A DNA stretch of 64,000 bases. Source: Bradyrhizobium cenepequi (GTDB lineage Bacteria; Pseudomonadota; Alphaproteobacteria; Rhizobiales; Xanthobacteraceae). Position numbers and translations under genes: made by a program. The notes below the pieces were generated by a model. That model searched no databases. It was not told the DNA's origin and was given only the letters and a program-made list of their open reading frames with translations. Below are positions 1 to 8,600 of this stretch, piece after piece; the first letter of the stretch is position 1; each line of letters begins with the position of its first letter. The stretch covers positions 62,001 through 126,000 of the forward strand of contig NZ_JAGKJI010000010.1 of the NCBI RefSeq assembly GCF_020329485.1, given 5' to 3'.

Positions 1-33
1 GGGCGGGAACCGCTGATCGTCCTGCGCTCGCGA

Positions 34-438
34 TCAGCCCATGCTCCCCGGCATGAAGCATCTGACGCCAACGAAACCGCCGTTCAGATAGTAAGGCCAG
101 ACCATCGTATGGCCAGCGCGGTTCGGTCCATCCACGACAGCGTCGTTCGGAACATCGACCCACTCGCCATCAATACGTACGCGATAGTGAGCATCCTTAG
201 TTTCCCAATCGACGTCATCAACGCGCTTCGCATCGCTGCCATCGCAGCAGGGCCCTTTGCCGCTGTGCAAACTCTCATACCAACTGTTCAATTCAGGGTG
301 CTGATAATCGTGGGCGCGGGCGTGACCGATTGTGGAAATCGGCAGCATGACAGTGAATACAACAAGCGTTGCATGCCAGATGTGATTGTTCATCTCACAC
401 CCAATCCCGGAATCTCTCTGTGCAGTCAGGAAATTCAT
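34..438 (-). CDS. Small exported hypothetical protein
   Basis: A 134-residue protein of unknown function. A hydrophobic stretch at about residues 20-41 ending near AHARAH-type residues looks like a signal peptide, so it is probably exported. The mature part carries a CCDGSDAKRVDD-type segment and a tryptophan-rich C-terminus with a late cysteine, a pattern seen in short conserved rhizobial secreted proteins. The start at 438 overlaps the upstream stop by 4 nt (ATGA), which favours it. An internal ATG at 393 (MNNHIW) gives a more compact signal peptide and is the alternative. It is the last gene of a three-gene leftward operon. No enzyme motif is visible. Confidence 0.65.
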   Translation of the reverse strand: MNFLTAQRDSGIGCEMNNHIWHATLVVFTVMLPISTIGHARAHDYQHPELNSWYESLHSGKGPCCDGSDAKRVDDVDWETKDAHYRVRIDGEWVDVPNDAVVDGPNRAGHTMVWPYYLNGGFVGVRCFMPGSMG

Positions 439-605
439 CCATCCGCATCAACATGCGAAGCTTTCTCGGCTCGCCGCTGGTAGTCGTCGGCAAGGGCCTT
501 AAGCTGACCCGCAATCGCTGAGTCGGTCATGGTTTTGGCGGCGCGGAGCAAAGTCTGTGCTATCTCTAAATATTCCTTGCCTCGTTGTGAGCTCTGGACC
601 GTCAT
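435..605 (-). CDS. Small hypothetical protein, alpha-helical
   Basis: A 56-residue protein starting MTVQSSQRGK. It is hydrophilic and predicted to be largely helical (EIAQTLLRAAKTMTD, LADDYQRRAEKA). It resembles short uncharacterised rhizobial proteins, and I cannot name a family. The ATG at 605 overlaps the upstream stop by 4 nt and its own stop overlaps the next start by 4 nt, so it is probably translationally coupled with both neighbours. A longer in-frame reading to 665 would overlap the upstream gene more and was not chosen. Confidence 0.55.
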   Translation of the reverse strand: MTVQSSQRGKEYLEIAQTLLRAAKTMTDSAIAGQLKALADDYQRRAEKASHVDADG

Positions 606-823
606 AAAGCCCTCGCGCGGTTCTCGGGCAGCTGGTCGAGGGCGATTTGGAGCCAGCTCACCCAATTGCGGTCACTTTCCCTGCGAGTTCTGAAGCGATC
701 GACGCACTTCTTGGAACAAAGCGGGGTTCGCCACGAGTAGTGCCGGACGAGACCAAACTTGCCATCACAAACTGCGCATCGCGCGGCACTGCCAGATCTA
801 AGATTATCGGAGCAATGGGGCAT
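602..823 (-). CDS. Small cysteine-rich (zinc-ribbon-like) protein
   Basis: A 73-residue protein with a CAVC pair near residue 17 and a CSKKC group about 20 residues later. This spacing suits a small treble-clef or zinc-ribbon fold, though zinc binding is inferred. The C-terminal part is basic and then tryptophan-containing. An AGGAG-type ribosome site precedes the ATG at 823. It is the first gene of a three-gene leftward operon with 4-nt overlaps. Function unknown. Confidence 0.55.
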   Translation of the reverse strand: MPHCSDNLRSGSAARCAVCDGKFGLVRHYSWRTPLCSKKCVDRFRTRRESDRNWVSWLQIALDQLPENRARAL

Positions 824-1014
824 CGTAGTCTCCTCTTGGCGCTATCGTCGCTGTTCGCCGATCATCCTTTTCTACCGTCGCACTGTATGACCTGTGCGCT
901 TTTCATACGCGCGCAGCCTAGGACGATCGCGGTCAGCCGCTCAATTGAACGTAGGTAATGCGCGGGCCATCCAGAGGGGCCAGGGAATGCTACGAAGGTT
1001 TAGGGAGCGCGCCC

Positions 1015-1533
1015 CTAAAGCCGACCACTTGCGCAGCGGGTTAAAAATGCGACGTGCGCTCGACGACTGCTCTTAGGCCAAACCGGACGTTCAAGCTCCC
1101 GGGAGACGGACTCGTTATTCGCTGAAACCGACTCGTTTTTGCCTTTAGAGCACAGGGAGAGCGGCTGGCCGCAGCACAGGGGCGAGCCGCCGCACCCGTC
1201 GTCGCCAAGGTTTCCCTCGAGCGTGATAGAGCGCTTGAAGGAGTCGCGACCGCCATCCTCGCCATGGTGGTACGACACGGCTACCTCGACGTGGGAAAGC
1301 GGGATTTTCTGCCTTCGCGCCTGCAGCCGTATCGTCATCGCCGTGCACGCGGCGAGCGAAGCGCTCAGCAACTCGTAGGGGTTCGCCCCCGCCGCCGTGC
1401 CGCCCCTGCCGTCGGGGCCGCCGATCGAGAACACCGATTCGCCGGCACGGCCGTTGAGCGTGCCAGCGCCGTCGAGATCGCCGGCCACATCAGCCTGTGG
1501 GCGGGGAGCGCCATCGTGGTTCGAATTCATCAT
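1015..1533 (-). pseudogene. OsmC/Ohr-family protein with frameshifted C-terminus
   Basis: Residues 1-105 match the OsmC/Ohr fold: a glycine-rich start, NPYELLSASLAACTAMTIR with the first redox cysteine, then a SHVEVAVSY strand and a RSITLEGNL strand. OsmC proteins reduce organic peroxides with two cysteines, and the second lies in a late CPV-type motif. Here the reading frame after GNLGDD gives unrelated sequence (DGCGGSPLCC onward), while a different frame retains traces of the expected helix. The second catalytic cysteine motif is therefore lost. The 172-residue length is reached only by out-of-frame tail. Probably inactive. Confidence 0.65.
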
Positions 1534-1793
1534 CGTGCTTTCCTTTCAGATTTTGACAGGGCTCTTGGCTGGCTCGTCAGAGCGGGTCGCTGCAGTGGAT
1601 CAGTTTACACGGCATCTTTGCGGGAGCCTCCGCGGCGCCTCGTTCGTCCGCCGCGCTCATCATTTCAGCCGGTCTCCTTGATCGTGTGTCGTCGCTGCCA
1701 CCTCGCGAGATCGACCCTGGCTCCTCCACGGCTCGTGCCTGGACGAACGCAGGGTCGAACACGCAGCAGGCCGGTCCTTCTGGCGGAGCGGTG

Positions 1794-2480
1794 TCAGGCG
1801 TGGAAGGTCTCGCCGCCCTTGGCGTCTGTGTAGTACTGAGGCGCCTCGCGACGGTCGTATTTCCCGTAGTCGCGCACGATCCGCACTCTCCGGACCCTCA
1901 CTTTGTCATTCGGCGCGGAAGCGTCCTCGTAGGCCTGCGCTGCAGCGGCGTCCTTCCAGGATATGAGGAGAATCAGTTCGCCAGGCGTAAGTACGGCATC
2001 GAAGATGTCCCAGGACGTGCTGTCGGCGGCCCACGGGTTCAGGCCGAGCCACTCGGCGCAATCGTACGGGTTGTTGGTCTGCTTCCACTCCGCGGGGCGA
2101 GTCGCGTTGATCAGCGTGACCGTCGTGCCTTCTCCGACTTCGGTCTCGTCGAGCCGCTGCTCCGTGAGGGCGTACCCCGCCGGCACCTGGTTGTCGGCGG
2201 TGATCTGGCCGACGCGCAGGTGGTAGTCAGCGAGGATTTCGTCGCGGCCCTTCTGCTGGACTTCGTGATGGCGCCTGCGGGTGCGCCAGCGGACGAGCGA
2301 CTTCTCGTCCCGCCAGTTCGAAAGCGAAAGGATCCAGCCCTCGCGGGTCAGGCTCTTGTAGCGTATATTGTCGACGAAGCCGTCGACCTGCTCCAGCTCA
2401 GCGCGCAGCGTCTTGGCATTGTCGAGGTAGTCATCCCAGTTCTCTTTATTGGGGAGGACTTCAAAAATCACTGAAAACAT
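1794..2480 (-). CDS. Antibiotic biosynthesis monooxygenase (ABM)-domain protein
   Basis: A 228-residue protein beginning MFSVIFEVLPNK with a first ABM-like ferredoxin-fold unit (residues 1-95, including SLSNWRDEKSLVRW) and a second related half (about 110-215, including LLISWKDAAAAQAY). ABM-family proteins are small cofactor-free oxygenases or haem-degrading enzymes. The substrate here is unknown. The ATG is preceded by an AGGAG element. It lies directly downstream of two gene remnants on the same strand, so its original operon partners appear to be lost. Confidence 0.75.
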   Translation of the reverse strand: MFSVIFEVLPNKENWDDYLDNAKTLRAELEQVDGFVDNIRYKSLTREGWILSLSNWRDEKSLVRWRTRRRHHEVQQKGRDEILADYHLRVGQITADNQVPAGYALTEQRLDETEVGEGTTVTLINATRPAEWKQTNNPYDCAEWLGLNPWAADSTSWDIFDAVLTPGELILLISWKDAAAAQAYEDASAPNDKVRVRRVRIVRDYGKYDRREAPQYYTDAKGGETFHA

Positions 2481-2495
2481 CGTCGTATCCCGCTC

Positions 2496-2605
2496 CTAGA
2501 GTGCTGCGACGTAGTCGATCTCGATGTCGAAGTGCCCCGGCCCGGTGCGCCGCCTTCACGGCAGAAGACCTTCGAGCCGTGGACGTCGATCGTCTTGGAC
2601 AGCAT
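2496..2605 (-). pseudogene. Remnant of an alpha/beta hydrolase
   Basis: An ATG at 2605 with a good AGGAG site opens MLSKTIDVHGSKVFCREGG, which resembles the N-terminus of alpha/beta hydrolases. After about 22 codons the sequence continues, in another frame, as GHFDIEIDYVAAL and a stop at 2496. That resembles the GHF region near a hydrolase catalytic histidine at the C-terminus. The middle of the gene, including the nucleophile elbow, is missing. This is read as a gene with a large internal deletion. The match is short, so identity is tentative. Confidence 0.4.
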
Positions 2606-2625
2606 CTGCGTAGCTCCTGTTTCGT

Positions 2626-2901
2626 TCACTGTTGGGTCTTCTTGCACCCGGCGCGACCGTAATCGCTGCTGCCCGGGCGGATAATCTGGCGTTTGCGAAA
2701 ACTGTCCTCTCGCGTGAAAGTCCAGTCCGCGAGCTCGATCCGCGGCGTGGGGCCGGCCGTAAGCACCGGGAAATTGTCGACGAGGTGCTGTCCCGGGGGA
2801 ATCCGGTCCGATAGTTCTGATCCGGATTGGCGGCCTGTGAAACCGCGAGTGACCGTGGCGGATTCCCTCCGTCGGCGGGTGAAAGGAGCGTCGCCGCGCA
2901 C
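2626..2901 (-). pseudogene. Truncated sulfite-oxidase-like molybdopterin oxidoreductase
   Basis: The segment at about 2710-2844 reads [13 protein letters not shown], then [15 protein letters not shown] and [15 protein letters not shown]. This is the characteristic N-terminal stretch of YuiH/sulfite-oxidase-like molybdopterin-dependent oxidoreductases. After about 45 residues the similarity stops and unrelated sequence runs to a stop at 2626. The molybdopterin-binding core with its cysteine is absent, so no activity is expected. Confidence 0.5.
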
Positions 2902-3007
2902 AACACGCTAAGCGGTTGTGCGCCGGATGAGCAAGGTACCGGCGAAGCATGGAATTCCGCGCGGCGAATGGGAAATGACGTCACGCCATGAAGTCGATAG
3001 CCGCGCG

Positions 3008-3562
3008 TTATGACGGCCGTCCGCCTTCCGCATCGGACTCGCGTGCGCCCGACGCCGACTGCTCCAGCAGCTTGGTCAGCATCCTGACGGCCTCCGTTAG
3101 CTTCAGGACTTCGCGCTCCCGCAGTTGGTCGATCTTCTCATGCAGCAATTCTATCTCGAGCTCCGCCTTCACGTTGATCCGGTAGTCGTTCTCCGCGGCC
3201 TTGCGATCGATGTCCTGCTGCCGGTTCTGGCTCATCATGATGATTGGCGCGGCATAGGCCGCCTGGAACGAAAGCGCGAGATTGAGAAGAATGAACGGGT
3301 AGGGGTCCCAGCCCCTGATCGCGCCGACCAGGTTGGCGGTTATCCAGACGAACAGGATCGCGCTCTGGACGATGATGAAGGTCCACGATCCCATGACGGT
3401 GGCGACCGCGTCCGCTATCCTTTGCCCCGGCGTCAGGCACGCAACCGCCGGGGGCTCATCCATGTCCTGAAGACGAAGTGAGCGGCGCACTCGCCTGAGG
3501 TCGGCAAGGAGGTCGTGCTCGGCTTGTTCCATGCCGCCCCGGTCTTCTGCCTTCTCTTTCAC
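3008..3562 (-). CDS. DUF1003 inner-membrane protein
   Basis: A 184-residue membrane protein of the DUF1003 family, function unknown. Two transmembrane helices lie at roughly residues 58-80 (SWTFIIVQSAILFVW) and 88-108 (FILLNLALSFQAAYAAPIIM). They are followed by SQNRQQDIDRK and a charged, probably coiled-coil tail of about 60 residues. A GTG at 3562 gives this length; an ATG at 3532 is an alternative that still covers the domain. It is separated from its neighbours and probably monocistronic. Confidence 0.8.
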   Translation of the reverse strand: MKEKAEDRGGMEQAEHDLLADLRRVRRSLRLQDMDEPPAVACLTPGQRIADAVATVMGSWTFIIVQSAILFVWITANLVGAIRGWDPYPFILLNLALSFQAAYAAPIIMMSQNRQQDIDRKAAENDYRINVKAELEIELLHEKIDQLREREVLKLTEAVRMLTKLLEQSASGARESDAEGGRPS

Positions 3563-3686
3563 GTTGCCAGCACCGTTGCGCTCGATTGTGCTAGCGTTAG
3601 GTTTCGGCGCGGGAGGGGTAAAGGCATTGTGTCAATAACTGCGGGGAATGCCGCACCGTCACGGCGGTGCCCTTGCCAGCGCCGTT

Positions 3687-4571
3687 CTATGCGCCACGGA
3701 ACTCCCTGAGAAGGAAGTCAGTAAATGCGCGGGCGGCAGGCTTGATCGTCTTTCCGCTGACGAAGAGCGCATTCACTTCCATCGAGCCGAAATCCCAGTC
3801 AGGCAGCACCCGCACGAGCTCCCCGGCCTCGAGCTCTGCCCGCGCGCTGTTTTCGCTCGACGCGGCGATCCCCAGCCCGGCGACGGCGCTTGCCGTGGCG
3901 CCTTCGTTGACGGTGATAGCGAGCTGGCTGTCAACGCGCACGGAGGTGACGCGGCCGTCCTTGCGGAAGGAGAAAGTCGGCGAGGGATGCGCTGGACTGA
4001 TGATCACCGCGTGGTGCGCGAGGTCCGACGGCATCGTGGGCGTGCCGCGCTCCCGTAGGTAGTCTGGGGAGGCCGTGAGTATCCTCGGCTGGTGGATGAG
4101 TTTGCGCGCCGTCGCACTCGAGTCGGGGAGGGCGCCGAACTGGAACGACACGTCGAGGCCCTCGGTCACGAGGTCTGGGTAGCGGTCAGTCACCCGGAGC
4201 TCGATCTTCAGCGCCGGGTGCTGGTTCATAAACGCGGGAAGCCGCGGGATGATTTCCCTGAGCCCGAAACTTATCGGCGTGCCGACACGGAGCGAGCCGC
4301 GCAACTCTCCCGTTCCGCGCGCCTCGTGGTCGGCCTCGTTGAGCGCCGCCAGGATCGCCTCAACGCGCATCAGGTACGTCGCGCCCGCCTCGGTCAGCGT
4401 CACCGCTCGCGTGGTGCGGCTGAAGAGCGTCGCGCCGACCTCCTCCTCGAGCGCGGCGATCAGCCGGGATGCAGACGGCTGCGACAGGCCGAGCTCGCGG
4501 CCAGCACTGGAGAAGTTACCGACGCGCGCGGCGCGGGCAAACAGTCTGAGTGCTGAGAGTCGATCGTTCAT
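3687..4571 (-). CDS. LysR-family transcriptional regulator
   Basis: A 294-residue LysR-type regulator starting MNDRLSALRLFARA. The N-terminal winged helix-turn-helix spans residues 1-60 (NFSSAGRELGLSQPSASRLI). The substrate-binding effector domain follows from about residue 90 (LRVGTPISFGLREI) to the end. The LVRVLPDWDF and AARAFTDFLL signatures are typical of the CrgA/DmlR-like subgroup. A longer frame to 4619 lacks homologous sequence. A palindromic AT-rich region (4810-4850) lies upstream and could hold its operator. The effector is unknown. The decayed LysR at 5109-5390 is related in its C-terminal domain. Confidence 0.85.
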   Translation of the reverse strand: MNDRLSALRLFARAARVGNFSSAGRELGLSQPSASRLIAALEEEVGATLFSRTTRAVTLTEAGATYLMRVEAILAALNEADHEARGTGELRGSLRVGTPISFGLREIIPRLPAFMNQHPALKIELRVTDRYPDLVTEGLDVSFQFGALPDSSATARKLIHQPRILTASPDYLRERGTPTMPSDLAHHAVIISPAHPSPTFSFRKDGRVTSVRVDSQLAITVNEGATASAVAGLGIAASSENSARAELEAGELVRVLPDWDFGSMEVNALFVSGKTIKPAARAFTDFLLREFRGA

Positions 4572-4593
4572 CGCTCGGTGCGCTCGCGGCGGG

Positions 4594-4752
4594 CTACACG
4601 GAGGCCAGGGCCAGCGCAAAGGCTGTCAGGACCGAATCGAGCGCGGCCGCGACCGCCACCACGGCGCAGACGGCGGCGACCCTAAGCCCCCGTGCTCGTC
4701 TGAAGCGAAAAAGGCCGACTGCGGTCTCGAGTGTGGCTTTCCAGGCATTCAT
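4594..4752 (-). CDS. Possible 52-residue membrane peptide
   Basis: An ATG at 4752 opens MNAWKATLETAVGLF, a basic stretch (RFRRARGLR) and then a hydrophobic helix (VAAVCAVVAVAAALD and onward) before a stop 22 nt upstream of the LysR start. A GGGGAG sequence lies just before the ATG but closer than usual. The composition suits a single-pass membrane peptide, but I recognise no family and it could be a chance reading frame or a remnant. Confidence 0.25.
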   Translation of the reverse strand: MNAWKATLETAVGLFRFRRARGLRVAAVCAVVAVAAALDSVLTAFALALASV

Positions 4753-4809
4753 GGTCTCCCCGACGGCTCCATGCTCTCGCTGCCGCGGAGATAGCGCCTA
4801 TCGACTTTC

Positions 4810-4850
4810 AATATAATTGTATATTTGCGAGACATGGTCTCTCGCAATAT
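4810..4850. promoter_or_regulatory. AT-rich double palindrome, candidate LysR operator
   Basis: AATATA-attg-TATATT (4810-4825) overlaps a longer inverted repeat, ATATTTGCGAGA (4821-4832) against TCTCGCAATAT (4840-4850), with one extra T in the left arm. The region lies between the LysR gene (leftward from 4571) and the decayed gene pair from 4883. Its low GC content stands out locally. LysR-type regulators often bind interrupted palindromes next to their own gene; binding here is inferred. Confidence 0.4.
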
Positions 4851-4882
4851 GAGAGGAGATAATTTGCGTGCTCCCGGCTCCG

Positions 4883-5095
4883 CTAGCGGGTGTCGGCGAC
4901 GAGATCCCCCGCGAGCAGGAGGTCACGGCCGGTGGTGAGCGGGCTGGCCCCGCCTGTTGTCGGCGGACTCCGTCGACAAGCCCGCCGAGGTCGATCGCGC
5001 GAATCCGAAGGCTTCGATGAGCCGGACGACGATACCCTTCGCGTGCTCGTCGTCGCCCGATACGAGGAGCACGCGGGTTGCGTCGCCCCGTCCGG
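4883..5095 (-). pseudogene. C-terminal remnant of an F420-reductase-like (NADP oxidoreductase) gene
   Basis: Read leftward, the segment gives ATRVLLVSGDDEHAKG and VVRLIEAFGFA in one frame, IDLGGLVDGVRRQQAG in a second, and PLTTGRDLLLAGDLVADTR before a stop in a third. Together these match the C-terminal part of NADPH-dependent F420-reductase/dinucleotide-binding proteins. Two frameshifts and the missing N-terminal Rossmann half make it non-functional. Its 5' end stops where the rightward LysR remnant begins. Confidence 0.5.
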
Positions 5096-5108
5096 ACTCG
5101 AGCGCTCG

Positions 5109-5390
5109 TGGTCGTTCACCAAGAGGGGGAAGGCGACCTCGGTGACTGTCGACGGCCGCCTGGTCGTCACCTTCAACGAGGTCGGGTTGGCGGCCGCCGT
5201 CACCGGGCTCCGGCTCGTCTCGATGACCGTGGGCGCCGCGAGGAAGGAGATCTCGCAGGGGCTGCTCGTGCGCGTCCTCGCTGACTGGGACATGGGCGAG
5301 GTCGAGCTGCACGCCGTCTTTCCGGCGCGCAAAAGCTGCGAAGCCATCCGCGCGTGCATTCGTCGACTTGCTTGCTTCAAGTACCGTCAT
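5109..5390 (+). pseudogene. C-terminal remnant of a LysR-family regulator
   Basis: From WSFTKRGKATSV the frame shows a LysR effector-domain C-terminus: LVVTFNEVGLAAAVTGL, then LLVRVLADWDMGEVELHAVF. It closely parallels the intact LysR at 3687-4571 (DSQLAITVNEG, LVRVLPDWDF). The final AKPSARAFVDLLAS lies in another frame, so there is a frameshift near 5330. The helix-turn-helix and first half of the effector domain are absent. The missing 5' end coincides with that of the leftward remnant at 4883-5095. Confidence 0.6.
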
Positions 5391-5682
5391 GATCCTTCCT
5401 TCTGGGTCGCAGTTGCGCGCCGAGTCCCCTGGGGACCAGCGGGCATGGCGCTTATTGACCCGCGTATGCCGCCATAGTGAGTAAAGCCGGGCAAATCGCT
5501 CCAAATTGCTGCTAAAAAGAAGGAGGATCCGCCTCCGCCGTATCCGGCAAGACCAAGGGACGGCTGGCATTTCTCGGGCGATGGAGTACGATTTCTCCAG
5601 GCTGGGAAGAGGCCGCGCGTGTGGCGCACGAAGAGCTTGATCAGCCGACTTCAAGCCGAAGCCTGACGCCGGAGTCTGACAG

Positions 5683-8600
5683 TTGGTGCAGCAGTCGCTG
5701 AACGTCGCGTACTCGGACGGTAGCTCTCAGGTGTTGTGGGAGGACGGCGAGCGCGTGTTCAGCCGTGGCTGGCGACTGGACGACAATGGCAACCGGCTCG
5801 CCGTGCTGCTTGTTGCCCCTGCCGCCGACCACCCGTCCCGCTCAAGACTCGATCGCCTCACGCACGAATACGAGCTGAAAGATGAGCTCGACGGGGCATG
5901 GGCGGCGCGGCCGCTGGCCCTCATGCGCGACGCCGGTCGGACCGTGCTAGTGCTCGATGATCCGGGCGGCGAGCCGCTCGACCGTTTGCTCGGTGGGCCC
6001 ATGGAGGTGGGACGCTTCCTGCGCCTGGCTATCGCTGTTACCTCGGCTCTGGGCAAGCTTCATCAGCGCGGGCTCATCCACAAAGACATCAAGCCAGCTA
6101 ATATTGTGGTGGACTGCGCGGATGGACACGTGCGGCTCACCGGGTTTGGCATCGCATCACGCCTGTCCCGCGAGCGGCAGGCGCCCGAGCCGCCCGAGAC
6201 CATCGCCGGTACGCTTGCCTACATGGCACCCGAACAAACCGGGCGGATGAACCGCTCGGTCGACGCCCGCAGCGATCTCTACGCCCTCGGCGTCACGCTG
6301 TACCAGATGCTCACGGGCGTTCTGCCCTTCACCGCTGCCGATCCGATGGAATGGGTGCACTGCCATATTGCAAGACCACCGGCGCCGCCCAGCGAGCGGT
6401 TAAAAAACCTCCCAGGGTCCGTCTCTGCGATCATTATGAAGCTGCTCGCCAAGACTGCTGAGGAGCGTTACCAGACGGCTGCAGGCGCCGAGAGGGATCT
6501 ACGGCGTTGCCTTGTTGAATGGGAAACCCGAGGCGATATCGACGAATTTCCGCCCGGGGAACACGACACTCCGGACCGGCTGCTGATCCCCGAGAAATTG
6601 TATGGTCGGACAGCCGAGATCGATACCCTGCTTGCCTCCTTCGACCGTATCGTCGCCGGCGGCAGGCCGGAGCTGGTGCTGGTTTCCGGATACTCCGGCG
6701 TCGGCAAGTCTGCGGTCGTCAACGAGCTCCATAAGCCACTTGTTCCGCCCCGCGGTCTTTTTGCATCGGGCAAGTTTGACCAGTACAAGCGCGACATCCC
6801 CTACGCCACCCTCGCGCAGGCCTTTCAGAGCCTGATCCGCCCGCTTTTGAGCAAGACCGAAGCGGAGCTGCGGCAATGGCGGGAGGCGCTGCTCGAGGCG
6901 CTCGAACCGAACGGTCGGCTCATTGTTGATCTCGTCCCGGAATTGAAGCACATCATCGGCGAACAGCCACCGGTCCCCGAGCTGCCGCCACAGGATGCGC
7001 AGCGCCGCTTTCAGCTGGTGTTCCGGCGATTTATCAGCGTATTCGCGCGGCCGGAACATCCGCTCGCCCTGTTCCTCGACGATCTCCAATGGCTCGATGC
7101 AGCAACGCTCGATTTGCTCGAGGATCTGTTGACCCGGCCGGATGTGCAGAACCTGTTGTTGATTGGCGCTTACCGCGACAACGAAGTCGATCCCATCCAC
7201 CCGCTGATGCGCAAGCTCGAAGCGATGCGCCAAGCTGGAGCGATATTGCAAGACATCGTATTGGCACCCCTGACCTGTGAAGACTTGGGACAACTAATCG
7301 CGGATTCTGTTCACAGCGAACCAGAGAGAATCACGCCGCTGGCACAGCTGATCCACGAGAAGACAACCGGCAATCCGCTTTTCGCTATTCAGTTCATTTC
7401 TGCGCTCGCCGACGAAGCATTGCTCACTTTCGATTATGGCGAGGCGCGATGGTGCTGGGACCTGAATCGCATTCACGCCAAAGGTTACACCGACAATGTG
7501 GTGGACCTTATGGTGGGGAAGCTGAACCGCCTGTCCGCCGAAACGCGGAACGCATTGCAGAAGCTCGCCTGCCTGGGCAACGACGCAGGGTTCACCATGT
7601 TGCGGATCGTTTACCAGGACTCCGAGGAGGAGATGCATGGCCAGCTTTGGGAAGCGGTGCGAGCAGGGCTGATCTTTCGTTCGGAGGATTCCTACAAGTT
7701 TCTCCACGACCATGTCCAGGAAGCCGCCTACTCCTTGATCCCGGAGGAATCGCGTGCCGAAGCCCATCTCCGAATAGGGATGCTGCTCGCAGCGCAGACC
7801 CCTCCAGAGAAGCTCGAGGAGACGATCTTCGAAACCGTCAATCAGCTCAACCGCGGCTCGCATCTCATCACGTCAATTGAGGAGCTTGAGCGGGTCGCGG
7901 AGTTGAATTTCATTGCAGGTAGACGCGCCAAGACCTCGACAGCGTATGCCTCGGCGCTGAACTATCTGCTCTCCGGCGCGGCATTGCTGCGAGGGGACTC
8001 TTGGGAGCGCCAGCACGACCTGATCTTTGAGCTGGAGCTGCACCGGGCCGAATGTGAGTTCCTCACTGGTGCACTGGCGGAAGCCGAGCAGCGCCTGGCG
8101 GCGCTGTCGGCCCGTGCCGCAACGACGATCGAACGAGCCCAAGTCACGTGCCTGCAGGTGGATCTTTACACGACCCTGGATCAGGGCAGCCGCGCGATCG
8201 CAGTCGGTCTCGACTATCTCCGCCAACTGGCCATCGACTGGTCGCCGCACCCGACGGAAGACGAGGCTCGGCGCGAGTATGAGCGGATCTGGTCCCAACT
8301 CGGCTCCCGCACGATAGAAAGCCTCATTGATCTGCCTTTGATGAGCGATGCCGCATCGCTCGCGACCCTCGATGTCCTGACGAAGCTCGGGCCGCCTGCC
8401 CACTATACGGATGCGAAACTACGTTCGATGGTCATCTGTCGAGCAGTCAATCTCAGCCTCGAGGGCGGCAATTGTGACGGCTCGTGCTACGCCTATGCAG
8501 TGCTTGCCAGGCTTGCTGGACCGGAATTCGGCGACTACCAGGCGGGACTTCGATTCGGCCGTCTCGGCTATGAACTGGTCGAACAGCGCGGGCTAAAGCG

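Noticed and set aside
5387..5682. Possible small gene between the LysR remnant and the giant sensor
   Set aside because: No frame showed a family signature or a good ribosome site; the stretch is taken as the sensor's upstream region.
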